Shown: positions 21,592 through 34,388 of the stretch, in pieces
Layout: each line of letters opens with the position of its first letter
Numbering within the stretch: position 1 is the stretch's first letter
Source: Polychytrium aggregatum
Lineage: Eukaryota > Chytridiomycota > Chytridiomycetes > Polychytriales
Direction: 5' to 3'
DNA length: 64,000 nucleotides
Assembly: GCF_025602895.1 (NCBI RefSeq)
Contig: NW_026516225.1
Coordinates: 124,001-188,000, forward strand
Notes under the pieces: model-generated
What the model saw: only the letters and a program-made list of their open reading frames with translations
What the model was told of the DNA's origin: nothing
The model's database searches: none
Position numbers and translations under genes: made by a program

Positions 21592-24500
21592 ATGGACTCG
21601 ACTGCGTACGAGCTGCTACCGCTGGGCTCCAAACCAACCCGGTCCGAGCTGACGACCGTTGCGACATACAGTCCGCTCCACCACTCGGATTCGGCCTCTG
21701 CCTTCCTGATCGACAGCGACGACGATGGCATCGACGATGTCGACCCTGAACGCACCTCCAAGTCCAGCCATGGGCAACCAGACCACCACCGCCACGGCCA
21801 GTCCTTTGACTACACTCGCTCGGTCGTTCCGCAGACAGACGACCCCTCCGTCCCTGCGCTGACCGTTCGGGCGGTGTTCTTGGGTCTGTTTTGGTCGGTG
21901 CTGCTCTGTGGTATGAACGGGATCCTCATGTTCCGAACAAACGCCATAACGCTGAGTAACTATGTCGGAATCGTACGTCCGTCCTCTGCAATTCGCCTTT
22001 GCGGACATGTGGGTGTCGGGCATCGATGGAAGTCCGATGGAAGTCCGATGGAAGTGGGCCCGTGCCCACCGCCAGAGGCATCACAGGGCACATATTGATG
22101 GACAGAGGACCTCGCTTGTCTCCACAGCTTCTCTCCTATCCCATGGGATTGGCGTTGGCAAAGGTCCTGCCATCCGTGACCTTCAAGATCTGTGGATACC
22201 CGATCCCACTCAACCCAGGGCCATTCTCGATCAAGGAGCACGCCCTCATCTACGTCATGACGGCCTCGGCAGCCCTTCCGTACGGCATCGATAACGTTGT
22301 GGTGCAAAAGGGCAAGCTGTGGATGAACAACGAGCAGCTGGGCCTCACGGAGTGCTTCCTGTTTGTCTTTGCAACGCAGTTTGTGGGCATCGGCCTGGCC
22401 GGACTCGGGAGGACGCTGCTCGTCAAGCCCACAGACATGTTCTGGCCATCCAACCTATCAATCGTGGCCCTGTTCACGTCCTTTCACCATCAAGATGACT
22501 TTGGCGTGAACGTCGGGCTAGAGGACTGGAACACGCCTCCATCCGCCAAAGACCGTGCCAGTTCCAGCCGGGAACAGAACCGAATGGTGGCCCGACGCAG
22601 TTATACCGACGACATGGTTGATGACGAGAGTCGTGCAAATGATACGGACAGCACGGGTAGTCACGAAGTCGAGTCTTCCGAGAGTATTGCGGATCAATCC
22701 CTTGACGAGCAAAAGTTCCTCAACGTACGAGTCCAATCGGGATTGACTCGGTATCAGTTCTTCTGGGCAGCATTTGCGTGCATGTTTGCGTATACATGTG
22801 AGTGACCTTTGGTTCGGCAGAGCCATCAGTCTTTGCATTGTGCTGCGCTGTCCGGCGTGCTGGCATGGTAGCTTACGCTCAAGAACTGGATGAATATGCG
22901 ATGGTAGCTGACAGAGCGTATCCACCTTGAATGCAACTTTGCACTGCCTGGTTCAGGGATACCCGAGTACTTTGCCCAGACACTGCAGATGATCTCGGTT
23001 CTCTGCCTGTTTGGAGCGGGCAAAGGCAGCGTGCTGAATACCCTGGGCTCCGGGGGCTACTCCGAAGGCGTTGGAATGATGACACTTTCTCTGGATTGGA
23101 ACTACATCGGTAAGCAGCAGGCCTCACTCGTTCGTTCGTATGCCCACTTTGGACACCATCAAGCACAGGCCTGCTGACTCAACCCCACCAACAGGCGGAG
23201 GCACCCTGATTCAGCCGCTTTGGGCGACGCTATCGACGGTCGGTGCAAACGTGATCTGGAGCTGGGTTATCGCTCCACTCGTATACTACACCAATGCTTG
23301 GCATGCCATGGAGATTGGCGGATGTCATCGCACCAACGGGACGACCGGCTGTGGCATCTTCAACTCCCCCAGCCTCTTCAACGGAACCGACTTTCGCAAG
23401 ATCAATGTCCTGGACTTATACGATCCCACGACCTTTGATCTGAATCTGGAAGTGTACGAGCGCTCTGAGCCTATCTACATTGTGAGTAGTCGCTATACAT
23501 CTCTTGGAGGGGTTCTTGTTGCCCATGGGTGTCGTCATGCTCGTGACTTGTCGGATGCGGATCCAGGCTTTCTGGAGGAGCCGTCGTCCACAGCTCGATT
23601 GGACGATGGCTGGGCAGCGACTATCGCACAAGATCTGCATCGCTTCTCGCGGCCTAACCTCTTCCTCGCCTTTGGCTTCCGCCATTCAGACATCGACATT
23701 CGCGGTCGGATACGGGGCTTCGTTCATGTCGATTGCCGCCGTTCTGTCGCATGTCTATCTGTGGTACAGCGAAGATGTGTTCCAGAACCTGCGGGTGGCA
23801 CTCTCGGGACGATCCAAGGCCCACCATCGCGACATCCACAACCAGCTCATGGAGCAGTACGACGAGGTGCCGGACTGGATCTACTTTGCGTTTTTTGCGG
23901 TCTGCTCCCTGCTGATGATCTACATTGGCGCGACGACATCGTTCGAGATCCCCTGGTGGGCGGTGCTTCTGGCGATCTTCATGGGAATTGTCTTTCTCAT
24001 CCCCGTGGGAACGATCCAAGCCGTCTCGGGAATCCAAATCGGCCTGAACGTGATCACCGAGTTTGTGATCGGCCTCCTGATCCCGGGCAAGACCATCGCG
24101 GTGATGGCGTTCAAGTCTCTTGGATTCAATACCCTTGTGCAGGCGTGCTCATTGCTGTCGGATCTCAAGCTGGGCCACTACCTGCACATTGCGCCGACCT
24201 CGATGTTTGCAGCCCAGTGCCTCGGCTCGCTGGTGTCGGTGTTCGTGGGCACAGGCTTCTCATGGCTGGTGCTGGAGCACTTCAGCCAGCTGGGCAAAGG
24301 CGACTGGAGAGGCACGCAGTACTATATCTTTTACAGCGCCGGCAGTATCTGGGGCGCAATCGGGCCCCGACGGTTCTTTGGCTTTGGCTCGGTATACTCT
24401 GCGCTGCTTTGGTGCTTTCCCGCCGGCCTACTGCTGCCGTTTGTCCCGTATCTGATCCACCGATACTGGCACCGCAACCCTTTCTGGTCCAACATCAACG

Positions 24501-24781
24501 TGCCGATCCTCTGCAACATGGACGGCGTCGGCGGAAACCAGGTCGGGGTGCTGAGTCCCATGCTGACTGCGTTGGTATTCCAGCACTACTGCTTCCGATA
24601 CTGCTTCGAGTGGTGGAAAAAGTACAACTACATCCTGGCGGCGGCCCTGGACTCTGGGTTGGCCTCGGCACTTTTGGTTATAGCAGTGCTGCACAATGTC
24701 CTGGGGGTGCAAGGGCCTGTGTGGGTGCTGAACCCAGACACCTACAACGGCACCCAAATCGACTACTATTGCGGCGGCTGA
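21592..24781 (+). CDS. Oligopeptide transporter, OPT family
   Basis: Polytopic membrane protein, by family a proton-coupled importer of small peptides. Five exons join in phase: 21592-21972, 22128-22797, 22957-23109, 23195-23481 and 23690-24781, for 860 aa. A hydrophilic N-terminal tail of about 85 residues precedes the first membrane segment (AVFLGLFWSVLLCGMNG). Family signatures are clear: NPGPFSIKEHALI after the second segment, GYPIPLNPG, MFWPSNLSIVALF, the WSWVIAPLVYY segment, GGNQVGVLSPML near the C-terminus and many long hydrophobic stretches. The insert between about 22500 and 22740 (Ser/Asp-rich loop) is unusually long. It lies head-to-head with the TIR-NB-ARC gene. Substrate cannot be told from sequence. 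Exon junctions agree with conserved motif continuity. Confidence 0.9.
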
Positions 24782-25141
24782 GCCATCGGCAGTTGATATC
24801 CAAATGAACAATCCATGCGAGCCCGCTCACTCAGATGTTGTGTTGTGTTCTTGGCGACGAGAGACAGTGCACGGCCGTTTGGGCTTTCAAGAGCCGTGCG
24901 AGCCAAGTACTGATCTCACCTCTGATTGCATGGCGGGGCTCTCGAGGACACCGAGGCTGTGAGCGATCTCGTCGCCTTCGTCCTCGCCGACCGAGCGAGC
25001 ATGTTCTCGCTTGCCGACCGAGAACCGCCCTGCCAAGGGCCGATGCCATGGCTCACAGACCCAGAGCACATCGCCAGCTCAAACATCATCGCCGCCAGCC
25101 CGATCAGCACACTCATACACCGATCCAGACGACCAACGCAA
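24782..25141. other. Intergenic region, OPT to F-box-like gene
   Basis: 360 bp. No gene seen; it serves as 3' flank of the transporter and promoter of the next gene. Confidence 0.4.
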
Positions 25142-26088
25142 ATGTCTCAAGCCAGCCAGCCCGGCCTCGATAACCTTCCAGAGGAGCTCATTCTGCAGGT
25201 CGCCGAGCACCTCAGCGACATTCAAGCGTTCCTGAACCTCGGCAGCACGAACCACAAGTTCCATCGAGTGTTGGGACAGACAGCCCTTCGGGCACGATGG
25301 TTCAGCCTCCACGCACAGCAAAGCCGGTCTAGCATCCGTACGTACTGGACTACAGACCGAGGCACAAGGCCGTGCAGACCGGGAGGCCACAGTGCAATCC
25401 GATGGAATGGCCGTGCTGGACCAATGCGCCGAGACCCAATGTGCTGAGCCCAACGTGCTTTCTCTGGTTGTATGCAGGAACGGCGAACCGTCTCGGCGTG
25501 CCATTGTCGGGACGGTTCATGGTCATGCATCTGGCCAGTCTGTTCCCGTTGGCCAGAATCCCCCGAGCCAGCGGCCAGAGTCGAGCGACCCGGTTCAGCC
25601 GCAGCGAGATTGACGAGCTCATGGTCTTTGCGATGAAGGAAGAGCTGCCGCAGTTTCTCCGAAACCTGGTGCAGATCCCACGACCGGCAGGAACAACCAG
25701 CGTTGATTTCGTGCTGGCGACTCCGCCCCGACACAGCAGCAACGAGCCCAACGCTGTCCGCACCAACGATGCCATCGAGCTGAACCCGTCGCGCGCCAGG
25801 GCTCTGGACGAATCCAGTCTCCGGCTGTGGAAGCGGAATGGCCGGCCCAGCTTCCGCGAGCTGCGAGGGTATTTCGATCTGCTGGAAGCCCAGTTCGTGC
25901 CGGACGGGCTGGTGTCGGCAACGAGATACTCTTGGCTGCAGCGGGAGCTCGACGAGTCGTGGCACGCAGCGTTCGGACAGACTGTATTCGGAGAGTATCG
26001 GGCCCAAGACGCCGACGAGCAAGCCGAACTCGACGAGAGCAGACAGTACATCCTGGGGCGGCTGAGATCGCGCGGGGTGATGCCGTGA
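25142..26088 (+). CDS. F-box-like protein, small
   Basis: Two exons, 25142-25337 and 25478-26088, join with a split Arg codon to give 269 aa. The N-terminus (residues about 8-45) reads LDNLPEELILQVAEHLSDIQAF, the L-P-x-E-L-x-x-x-V-x-x-x-L pattern of an F-box, which would bind Skp1 in an SCF ubiquitin ligase. The remainder is an Arg/Glu-rich region without a recognisable repeat; there are no LRR or WD40 units. The substrate-binding part is therefore undefined. Reading is supported by phase and by the F-box pattern only. It could also be an unrelated helical protein whose first 40 residues resemble an F-box. Confidence 0.6.
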
Positions 26089-28201
26089 GAGGGATGTGCG
26101 AGTCGATGTGAATCGCAGCCGCCGGCGATGTGGCGGAACGGCAATGTAGCTCTTGAGAGCACGCCGACAATATCAATGATGCCGCCTGCTGCAGGGATGG
26201 GCATATGCAGGGATGAGCATGATGCAGCCCTGGGGGTGCTGGGGCGGACAGCTGCTTCCCAATCCGACGATGGCCTCGATGGGCCCGCCCTCATGTCATG
26301 GAGAAGCGGCTGGAAGGAAATGGAAGTCGGTGGACCTCCGCCGAAGAGCGTCGAACGAGGCTGGTTGCGGATTGCACCACCGGGGACAACCTCACTCGGC
26401 CACAGCAGACAGACAAAGCATGACAAGCAACAGCAACAGCAGCGCCGCCCGCCGATTGGCTGCTGCCGCATTGGCCAAAATCAGCAACAAAAATTTTAAT
26501 GAATTAATCTCTGTTGCGCTCTCGGCCACACTCTCGGCTGCTCTCGGCCGCTCTCGGCCGCTCTCGCGGGGCCTCCGTTCTCGCATATATCGCCTTTGGC
26601 ATCGCCGGTGCTCTCAGATCGCCTGCCTTTGGTCCTGCTCTCAACGATCCTGGCCAACCGAGGTAAGCTGCTGCCAAGTCTCCCACGGCCGCCGCATCGC
26701 ACCTGGTCTGCCCTGCCAGGCCGGCACCTGTTCCGGCAAACAAGTGCTTGCGCTGCCGTGTGTGTGGATGGAAGCGCACCAGGCGCTGGTTCGCACCGTC
26801 GCTCTCAGGCCAGACCATTGCACGCCGCTGCCTCTGCCTCCGATTACTTGCGTACTTACTTCCTGCTCGCCTGCCACGGCTCCATCCAACCGTCAATCGC
26901 AGATCCACTTTGGGCGTGACATCCGATTGTAGGTAGGTCCTCCCGGTCGGGTACAGGGCTCTGGCTTTCGACCTTGTTGTTGATCTTGCCATTTGATCTG
27001 GCTTGCTGCACGGTCTGGTTTGATCTTGGCGTTCGTTGCTGCTGCTGCCGTGCACTTTGCCCGAGCCCGCTATCTAGGCTTGTCCGTTGGAAGCGCAGAG
27101 CCATGCCGGCAGGCTGGTTGTGGCAGTCCATGGCGTCTGGGGGCATGCCCTCTGTTTTCGTTCTTTCTCTCTCTTTGTATACCTACCTCTTCGTTCTGCT
27201 CCATGTCTTGTTTGCTGCTGCTTTCGCACCCTCAGCGGTGGCCAATCTTGTGGGCAGCTGGTCTGCGCAGCCACAGACTGTGCGATCGTCGGAGGCAGCA
27301 TGGCTTGTTTCGGGTGTAGCGCTTCTGCAACATGTTCCTCTCCGGGAGCCAGTTGCGGCGATCGTTCGTCTTTGGCTGTTCGGGTTGCTGCGAGGCGCTG
27401 TGCGGGCTTGAATCGCATCATCATACATCCTTTAATCCTTTGTTGTGCTTTTGTTTCTGTTTGCATATCTGCACCATCCCTCCGTCGCTGCGACCTGCAC
27501 CCGGATCCAACTTTGCCTCTGCTCTGTTTCGTCCCGTTCGTCCTGTGGGCGTGTCCGTCGGATACCCGCCATGTCTCTGTTCATTTACTTTTTCATCACC
27601 ACTCGTTGTTTTGTCTCTGCCCGTTGTTGCACGTTTGTCTGTTGCTCTGTCGGTTGGCAGCATTGCCGCCTGGCTCTGTTGCAGCAACTCGTTCTGGGCG
27701 CTTTTGAGCATACCACTGTTTCACTCTCATCGCCACGGATCAGCCTCAACCGGCTTGGAGACTCTGTTCTGGCTGGGCTCTTTGGTCATCATCGTAGCTT
27801 CTTTCTGCCATTGCCACCGCGCCTAATCTCGACTCTCTCTCTTCGATTCCCCGTTCGTCGGCCTGCTGTTGTTTGCCCTCGCCTTGCCCTGTCGTCTCAT
27901 TCGGCAAACCCCTACCTGTCGGCCTTTCCCCCCCTCATAATCCACCAAAATTCCACAATCCACCAAAATTCCACAATCCACTGCAACTCGATCGCCATCG
28001 GGCTCTGACGCTGTGCCGATCCAACCCTCCATTACCGAAATCTCGATCGCGACGGCTATTGTCGGTGTTCTTGTTGCTGCTCTAGTCTTTGTATTTTCCA
28101 AGAGAAGCTTGACCTCCGCCCGTGCATCGCAACCCAAGCAGCCCAAGCACACACCTCTCCTAGACTCCAGTCCTTCGTTTATCCCAGATCACAGAAACCC
28201 A
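26089..28201. other. Gene-poor region upstream of SSE1
   Basis: About 2.1 kb with no reading frame I can support. It holds (CTCTCGGC)n-like repeats at about 26520-26570, a markedly pyrimidine-rich stretch from about 27430 to 27900 and a two-copy 18-bp direct repeat (TCCACCAAAATTCCACAA) at 27941-27976. Frames on both strands show no family signature. It may hold the long promoter and leader of SSE1. Confidence 0.5.
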
Positions 28202-30821
28202 ATGTCCGTCGTCGGTATTGATTTTGGAACCTTGAACACTGTCGTGGCTGTTGCCCGAAACAGAGGTATCGATGTTATCACCAACGAAGTCTCGAACCGC
28301 ACCACCCCGTAAGTGCATCTGCAGTTTTGAGGATCACCCGTGCACACACGAACGTCTCTGGCCGATGCCCAACCACAGGTCAACCACAGGTCAACCACAG
28401 GTTCACTGCCCCGTATGCTGACCCTGTCTGATTCTTGCTTACTCCGTATCGCATCCCCGACACCGCATTCCCTCCCACTCCGCGTGATCCAGCTCCCTTG
28501 TCTCGTTTGGTGAAAAGCAGCGATACGTTGGCGAGTCTGGAAAGACCAACGAGATCTCAAACTTCAAGAACACCGCTGCATCGCTGAAACGCCTTGCCGG
28601 TCGTTCGTTTGACGATCCCGAGGTCCGCTCGCATGAGCAAAAGTTTGTCAACTGCAAGCTCGTCGAGGGCGAGCGCGGCGAAGTCGCCGCCTCGGTCTAC
28701 TACGGCGAAGACCAGCGCATCTTCACATACACCCAGCTTGCCGCCATGTTCTTCAGCAAAGTCAAGGAGTTCACCAGCAAGGAGATCAAGGCCCCCATGA
28801 CCGACGCCGTCATCTCGGTTCCTCTGTGGTTCACCGATGCCCAGCGCCGCTCCATCATCGAGGCCGCCACAATTGCCCAGATCAACCCCCTTCGTCTCCT
28901 GAACGATACCACCGCTGCCGCCCTCGCCTACGGCATCACCAAGACCGACCTCCCCGATCCCGCCGCCAACACCAAGCCTCGCAACGTTGTCTTTGTCGAC
29001 CTTGGCTTCTCGTCCTACCAGGTTGCCGTGGTCTCGTTCGTCAAGGGCAAGCTCACCGTCAAGGGCACCGCCTACGACCGCAACTTTGGTGGCCGTGACT
29101 TTGACGAAGTCCTCGTCCAGCACTTCATCAAGGAATTTGACGCCAAGTACAAGCTCGACATCAAGAGCAGCCCCAAGGCCGTCTTCCGTCTGCGCCAGGG
29201 TTGCGAGAAAGTCAAGAAGATCATCAGCGCCAACCCCATCACCATGCTCAATATCGAGTGTCTCCTGGACGACAAGGATGTCCAGGCCCAGGTCACCCGT
29301 GAGCTCTTTGAGGATCTGTCCAAGCCCCTCCTCGACCGCCTGCAGGCCCCTCTGGACCGCGCCCTGGCGGCCTCGGGCCTGACTGTCAAGGACATTGACT
29401 TTGTTGAGCTCGTTGGCGGCAGCACTCGTGTTGCCTACGTCAAGGATTTCCTTGCCAAGTACTTTGGCGGCTCCCCCGAAAAGAACATCCTCTCGACCAC
29501 CATGAACCAGGACGAGGCCGTTGCTCGTGGCTGCGCCCTGCAGTGCGCCATCATCTCGCCCGTCTTCAAGGTCCGTGACTTTACCGTCCAGGACTGGAAC
29601 CACTTCCCGATCCAGATCTCCTGGGATGCATCGCAGACCCCCAGCGGCACCGACGGCACCATCGAGGCCTTCCCCCTCGGCAACGTCGTTCCCACCACCA
29701 AGAACGTCACCCTCTTCCGCACCCTTGACGATGCCGAGCTCGAGCGTAACAAGGGCGCCGTCACCTTTGACCTCGAGGCCCACTACCAGGATAGCCACAT
29801 TCCCCCTGGCGCCAAGAAGTCCATCGGCACTTGGACCATCCGCGGCATCAAGCGCATTGCCGAGAAGGCCGGCGAGCAGCACATCAACCCCACCGAGCAG
29901 TCCAAGAAGGCCACTCTCAAGGTCAAGCTCAAGCTTGATGGCGACATGATCGTCGGTATCGACTCGGTCCACCAGATCGAGGAGGTCATCGTCACCACCA
30001 AGGACGAGGGTGAGAAGAAGGAGGGCGAGGCCGAGGCCGCCCCCAAGCAGAAGAAGGTCACCCGTAAGCACGAGCTTCTCTTTGCCTCCCACCACCACGG
30101 CGCCTCCAAGGACCTGCTCGCCCAGTGGCAAGCCCTCGAAGGCGAGATGTACGCCTCGGACCGCCTCGTCATCGACACGGCCGACCGCAAGAACGCCGTC
30201 GAGGAATACGTCTACGAGACCCGTGGCAAGCTCGACATGGCCTGGAGCGAGTTTGTCTCCGAGGACATTCGCACCAGCTTTGTCGAGACCCTGAACGAGA
30301 CCGAGAACTGGCTCTACGGCGACGGTGAGGATGCCACCAAGAGCGTCTATATCGAGAAGCTCGAGTCGCTCAAGAAGATCGGCGACCCCATCGAGGAGCG
30401 CTACCGCGAGTTTGAGGAGCGTCCCCGTGCCGAGAAGGCCTTCCGCGAGTACGTCAACTCGGTCATCGTCGACCTCCAGGCTGAGGACGGCCGATACGAC
30501 CACATCTCTGCCGAGGATATCCAGAAGGTCAAGACCGAGTCCCAGAAGAAGCTGGACTGGATCAACACCGTCATTGGCAAGCAGAACGAGCTCGCCAAGC
30601 ACGCTACCCTGGCCGTCACCAGCGCCGAGATCAACCTGAACGCCCAGACTCTGAAGTGGCTTGTGACCCCGATCCTCTCCAAGCCCAAGCCTGCTCCTGC
30701 CGCCCCCGCCCCTGAGGCCGCTGCCGCCGAGCCTGCTGCTGCCGAGACTGGTGCCGGTGCCAACGCCGACCAGCCCATGGAGGAGGCTCCTCAGGCCCAG
30801 ACCAACATGGATGTCGACTAA
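28202..30821 (+). CDS. SSE1: Hsp110-type chaperone, Hsp70 nucleotide exchange factor (SSE1 family)
   Basis: Cytosolic Hsp70 relative that releases ADP from Hsp70 and holds unfolded proteins. Two exons: 28202-28308 and 28493-30821, 811 aa, in the normal Hsp110 range. The ATPase domain starts [19 protein letters not shown] and continues with [29 protein letters not shown] and [10 protein letters not shown]. Hsp110 rather than Hsp70 is shown by [16 protein letters not shown], by the long acidic/Lys-rich insert in the substrate domain (about 30005-30065: [17 protein letters not shown]) and by the extended C-terminus ending MDVD. Codon use is strongly C-ending, as expected for a highly expressed gene. 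The single intron contains a three-copy 11-bp repeat. ATG at 28202 is chosen because the family begins there; no in-frame ATG exists upstream in the open frame. Confidence 0.95.
28370..28402. repeat. 11-bp tandem repeat in SSE1 intron (x3)
   Basis: Three copies of CAACCACAGGT within the only intron of SSE1. Each copy contains a potential CAG|GT acceptor/donor-like string, but the real acceptor by phase is at 28491-28492. Confidence 0.85.
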
Positions 30822-31426
30822 GCGCACCACACTCCCCCTTCTCTTTCTGCTCTATTTCCTTTCACGCGCCCCCTCCCTCACGCTCCATTTTTTTCTTTCT
30901 TGATCGAACTTGAATGCATATCCTACTTGTATAAAGAGACATCAATACAACTATCCTAAGGGAAAACAACGACCTGGACTGGATATCCGAGGTGTGTCGT
31001 GCCTGGGGAGTTGGTTGGCTGTCGCAGTGTTTCGTCAACTGAACTCTGTCAAGCTGTCGTCACTGCTGACATCAAGGCCTGGTCCGCCCAAGTAGTACAT
31101 AGAGGAGAGAAGTATGATATGGCAACTTGGGAGGTGGACTATCGGCTCCCATGTTTCACCCACGGTCGTTCAATGCCTCACCAACCTTTCACAGCGCCTT
31201 TCGCACATGTCCAGAATGTTGCCGCCAAACTCCTCACACAATCTCTGGCGTGGGAACCATGACAACCAGACAACATGGCGACGGAGCTGTCGAGCGGAAT
31301 GTCTGAACTGTTGCGCAGCAAGCGAAGCAGGGTATCCAGAGCGAAGCAGCATCTCGGACCAAGCACAAAACCGCCGTCCTCGTTCCCATCCCACGCACAC
31401 CATCCGTCAAGCCAATTCAATCCAGC
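30822..31426. other. Intergenic region, SSE1 to LRR gene
   Basis: 605 bp. It begins with the T/C-rich 3' flank of SSE1 and is otherwise featureless to me; it includes the promoter of the LRR gene. Confidence 0.4.
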
Positions 31427-34388
31427 ATGTCTCAAAAACGCACCCTCGGCTGTGATCTCACATACAGCAGTCCCGCCAAGATCGCCCGCCTCGATACGAG
31501 TCCACATGCTGTCGCCGAGACCGGTCCATCCAGCAACACCCATTCCGGCCATCCCAGCCACGTTTGTGCCTTACTCGCCTCCCACGACATCCTCCCGATC
31601 TTGATCTGCAACGATGCCTTTGTCGCAACCATCGGCATTGCGACTCTGGCTCTCCTTCCTCGCCTGGAGCCACAGTACAAGGACATCCTCTCGCTCGTTT
31701 CCGAAGATGGGAGGCTCCGTGTTGTTCAGTCTCACATCGATGGCAGGCAAACACCTGATTACCCCGAGGGAATCGACTTCCACGATGTACTTGACAAGGT
31801 CAAAGAATTCATCGATGCCAACGACTTCCTCCAGGGAGTTTTCTTCTTCCTCACACGCAGGAAGGGATATCCGACGAACTTTGAGGCATATCAGAAGGAG
31901 CTGCCTCTCTGGGAGGCGGCTGCAGGAAAAGGAATGAATCCGCGAATTATCAGATACAAATGCCACGATTTAGGGCTTCAGTATCCATTCACATTCAGTA
32001 ATGACCCGAACATATTTAGTGATGTTCATTCTATATCATCCGACATCTTTCGTTCACTAAATCCACGAGATCAATTCAAAATACTGGACAGTTCACTTTT
32101 GTTGAACACAGAATATGCCCGCCGCTGCAGCCCAGAATATTGGTATTGTCGAACCGAAAGAACTGTGAACATTGTCCGATTCGATCATCACCCATATCAA
32201 ACCGACGAACAAGTGTCCAAGCTTCTCCCACACGAAGTGTGTATTCTTCAAGATGCGAATCATCACCTACGCATCAGATTGGTCAACTGTGGGGTCTCTG
32301 TGTTTTCCGACTGGCCAGAGATCCCTCGCCGCATCAGAACTCTCATCATTGATGACTCGCCGAACAGAGTCACGGACTTTGCTGGCTTCTCCGAGATGCA
32401 GCAACTCGAGTCTCTGGCGATTCGGTGCAACATTGCCACTCTCGAAGGAATGCCGAATACCTTGCCGAAATTGACTCGTCTCGATTTATCCGAGTGTGCG
32501 AACATCCAGAGCCTCAACGGACTCTCCCAGATACCAAGGATACTTGAAGTGAGCCTCCCTCCACTCATCGAGAACATCGAACCTCTCTATCAATACTTTG
32601 GCCAGTTGAAGGTGTTGGATCTGAGCCGCTGCAGTCGAATCACATCTCTTATTGGGTTTTCTCCGTTGCCTAGATTGAATGAGCTCAGACTTCCAAGATC
32701 CATCCAGAGCCTGGATGAACTTCCGAGCCAACTGGACTCGCTCACGGAATTGAACATGTGGACATGCGATCGACTCGAGTCGCTCAAGCGATTGACGCCG
32801 ATGCCGGGATTGAAGAACATCTGGCTTCCTCAATCGATCTGTCTGAAGAATGCTGTTGATATCATTCATTGGTTCCAACGATCGCCCCAATGGAGGAGTT
32901 GTTCTGCGAAGGATCGATCGCACAATGTCCGTCTAGCATTCCACCAATTCTGGATATTGCTGAGCCTGGTGGTCATCGATGCATTATCGGAGGCGAACCT
33001 ATCAAACCAGTGCCTCAATGTACTCATGGAGGAACCAAGCGAGCTCCTTGATCATTTCTTGAGGACATCAGGAGACGAGAACTTTAATGAACTAATAGGA
33101 GACACTCGCACGGCAATGGATATATCAGCAGAATTGAATATTCAGTTGCTTGGCATCGATCGAGGCAGAACATACATCGGATGCTACGCTCTGGATTATG
33201 ACTCCATGCTGTCTGTGCTGGAGATTCCCACAGGGCTGGTGAACTGGAAATCTCCCTTGACGAAAGTCACAGTTCACCCTCAATCCCTTGGAAGTAGTCA
33301 TCGTGAGAGCAACTATATACTGCGCATCGACCAAACGGCAGAAACGATGGTCTGGACGGACAGTAAAGCCGAGTGTCTAGTGGGAATGCCACCAAGATTC
33401 GATTATCTAAAGCACTTGGAGATCGGCTGGTATAGTCTCAAGTCCCTCAGAGGCATGCCCGAGATGCATTTACTCGAAAAAACTCACTCTCTGGGCAGAT
33501 GTTGAGTATCTTCAAGGACTGCCGCCAGTGCTTCCGTCCCTCATGCATTTGGATATAAGTGATTGCGCTCGGCTAACGTCGCTCAAGGGAATGCCCGAGA
33601 TGCCCAAATTGACAACATTGATACTGCCTCCACTGATACGGAGCCTGCAAGGACTGCCCAGGATCCTCTACTCGCTTCAAAGCATTGATCTCTCAAGATG
33701 TTCTGAGCTTGCGTCGCTCAAGGAGATTCCTTATCTCCCAAACTTGAGAAAATTGATAACCCCCAAAGGACTGAAGACCTTGGACATACCCCTGGATCAC
33801 ATCGACTCGCTTGAGGAGCTCCATATGTCGCGCTCGTCAAGTCTCGAGTCACTTGATCGTTTTCCATACACACCCAAATTGAAGATTCTGTATCTGAATG
33901 GTTCATTTTGCAACCTCCGTGAGCTGCCAAGATGCATGCCGTTGCTTCAGATCCTCTGTGTCTGGTGCCCTTCACTTACGTCGCTGGAGGGGTTTCCTGA
34001 AACACCCAAACTTGAAGAGCTGGCTCTGACGTCCTCAATAACCAGCATGCGCGGTCTGCCGTCCGTATTTCCCACCTTAACGGTGTTTGCCGTTTGTGAT
34101 CAAGGGAGTCCGTCAAACGAGACAAGCCTCCAGGGATGCCCCATCATGCCCAATCTTCAGCGTCTCAAGCTCTCTGGATCGATCCGATCATTTCGGGGGC
34201 TCCCTGAGTCCTTGATGAGGCTCCTGGAACTGGATCTATCTTCATGCTCCAATCTGCAATCGATCGAAGGACTCCCACGTATGCCTCTGCTCCAGAGGTT
34301 GAGACGCGGTGGCATGCGGAAGTCAATATTCGATGAGTTAGTGGCCCGACTGAGGACTGATTCACCGCAACTGAGCGTATCTGGATGA
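31427..34388 (+). CDS. Leucine-rich-repeat protein, one frameshift
   Basis: Starts at ATG 31427 and runs open to 33505, then continues one frame over from about 33483 to 34388. The shift sits in a run of six A residues (33477-33482). With five As the reading is continuous (LLEKLTLWADVEYLQGLPP), so this is either a real one-base insertion or a sequencing error; the joined protein would be about 986 aa. The N-terminus contains a CNDAF-type module also seen in the Sel1 protein at 60.3 kb. From about 32330 on there are 20-24-residue LRRs of the pattern LxxLDLSxCxxLxSLxGxPxMPxL. A separate non-LRR stretch (about 32860-33360) interrupts the repeats. No F-box, kinase or membrane segment is visible. 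Probably a member of a lineage-expanded recognition family; function unknown. Confidence 0.7.

Noticed and set aside
20880-21761. Minus-strand ORF containing a long CIWCIWCIW repeat, and plus-strand IHQ/YTR repeats
   Set aside because: Translations of the 9-bp minisatellite in the OPT leader; unit length divisible by three keeps all frames open.
26504-27707. Several 100-240 aa ORFs in the gene-poor region before SSE1
   Set aside because: Overlapping frames on both strands, no motif, pyrimidine-rich composition; no support for coding.
28013-28201. In-frame open extension upstream of SSE1 with a hydrophobic stretch, suggesting a membrane-anchored Hsp110
   Set aside because: There is no ATG in that frame before 28202, and the family starts exactly at the 28202 methionine; treated as 5' leader.
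28557-30830. 757-aa open frame antisense to SSE1
   Set aside because: Shadow produced by strong C-ending codon bias of SSE1; Leu/Gly/Asp/Val-rich composition with no domain.
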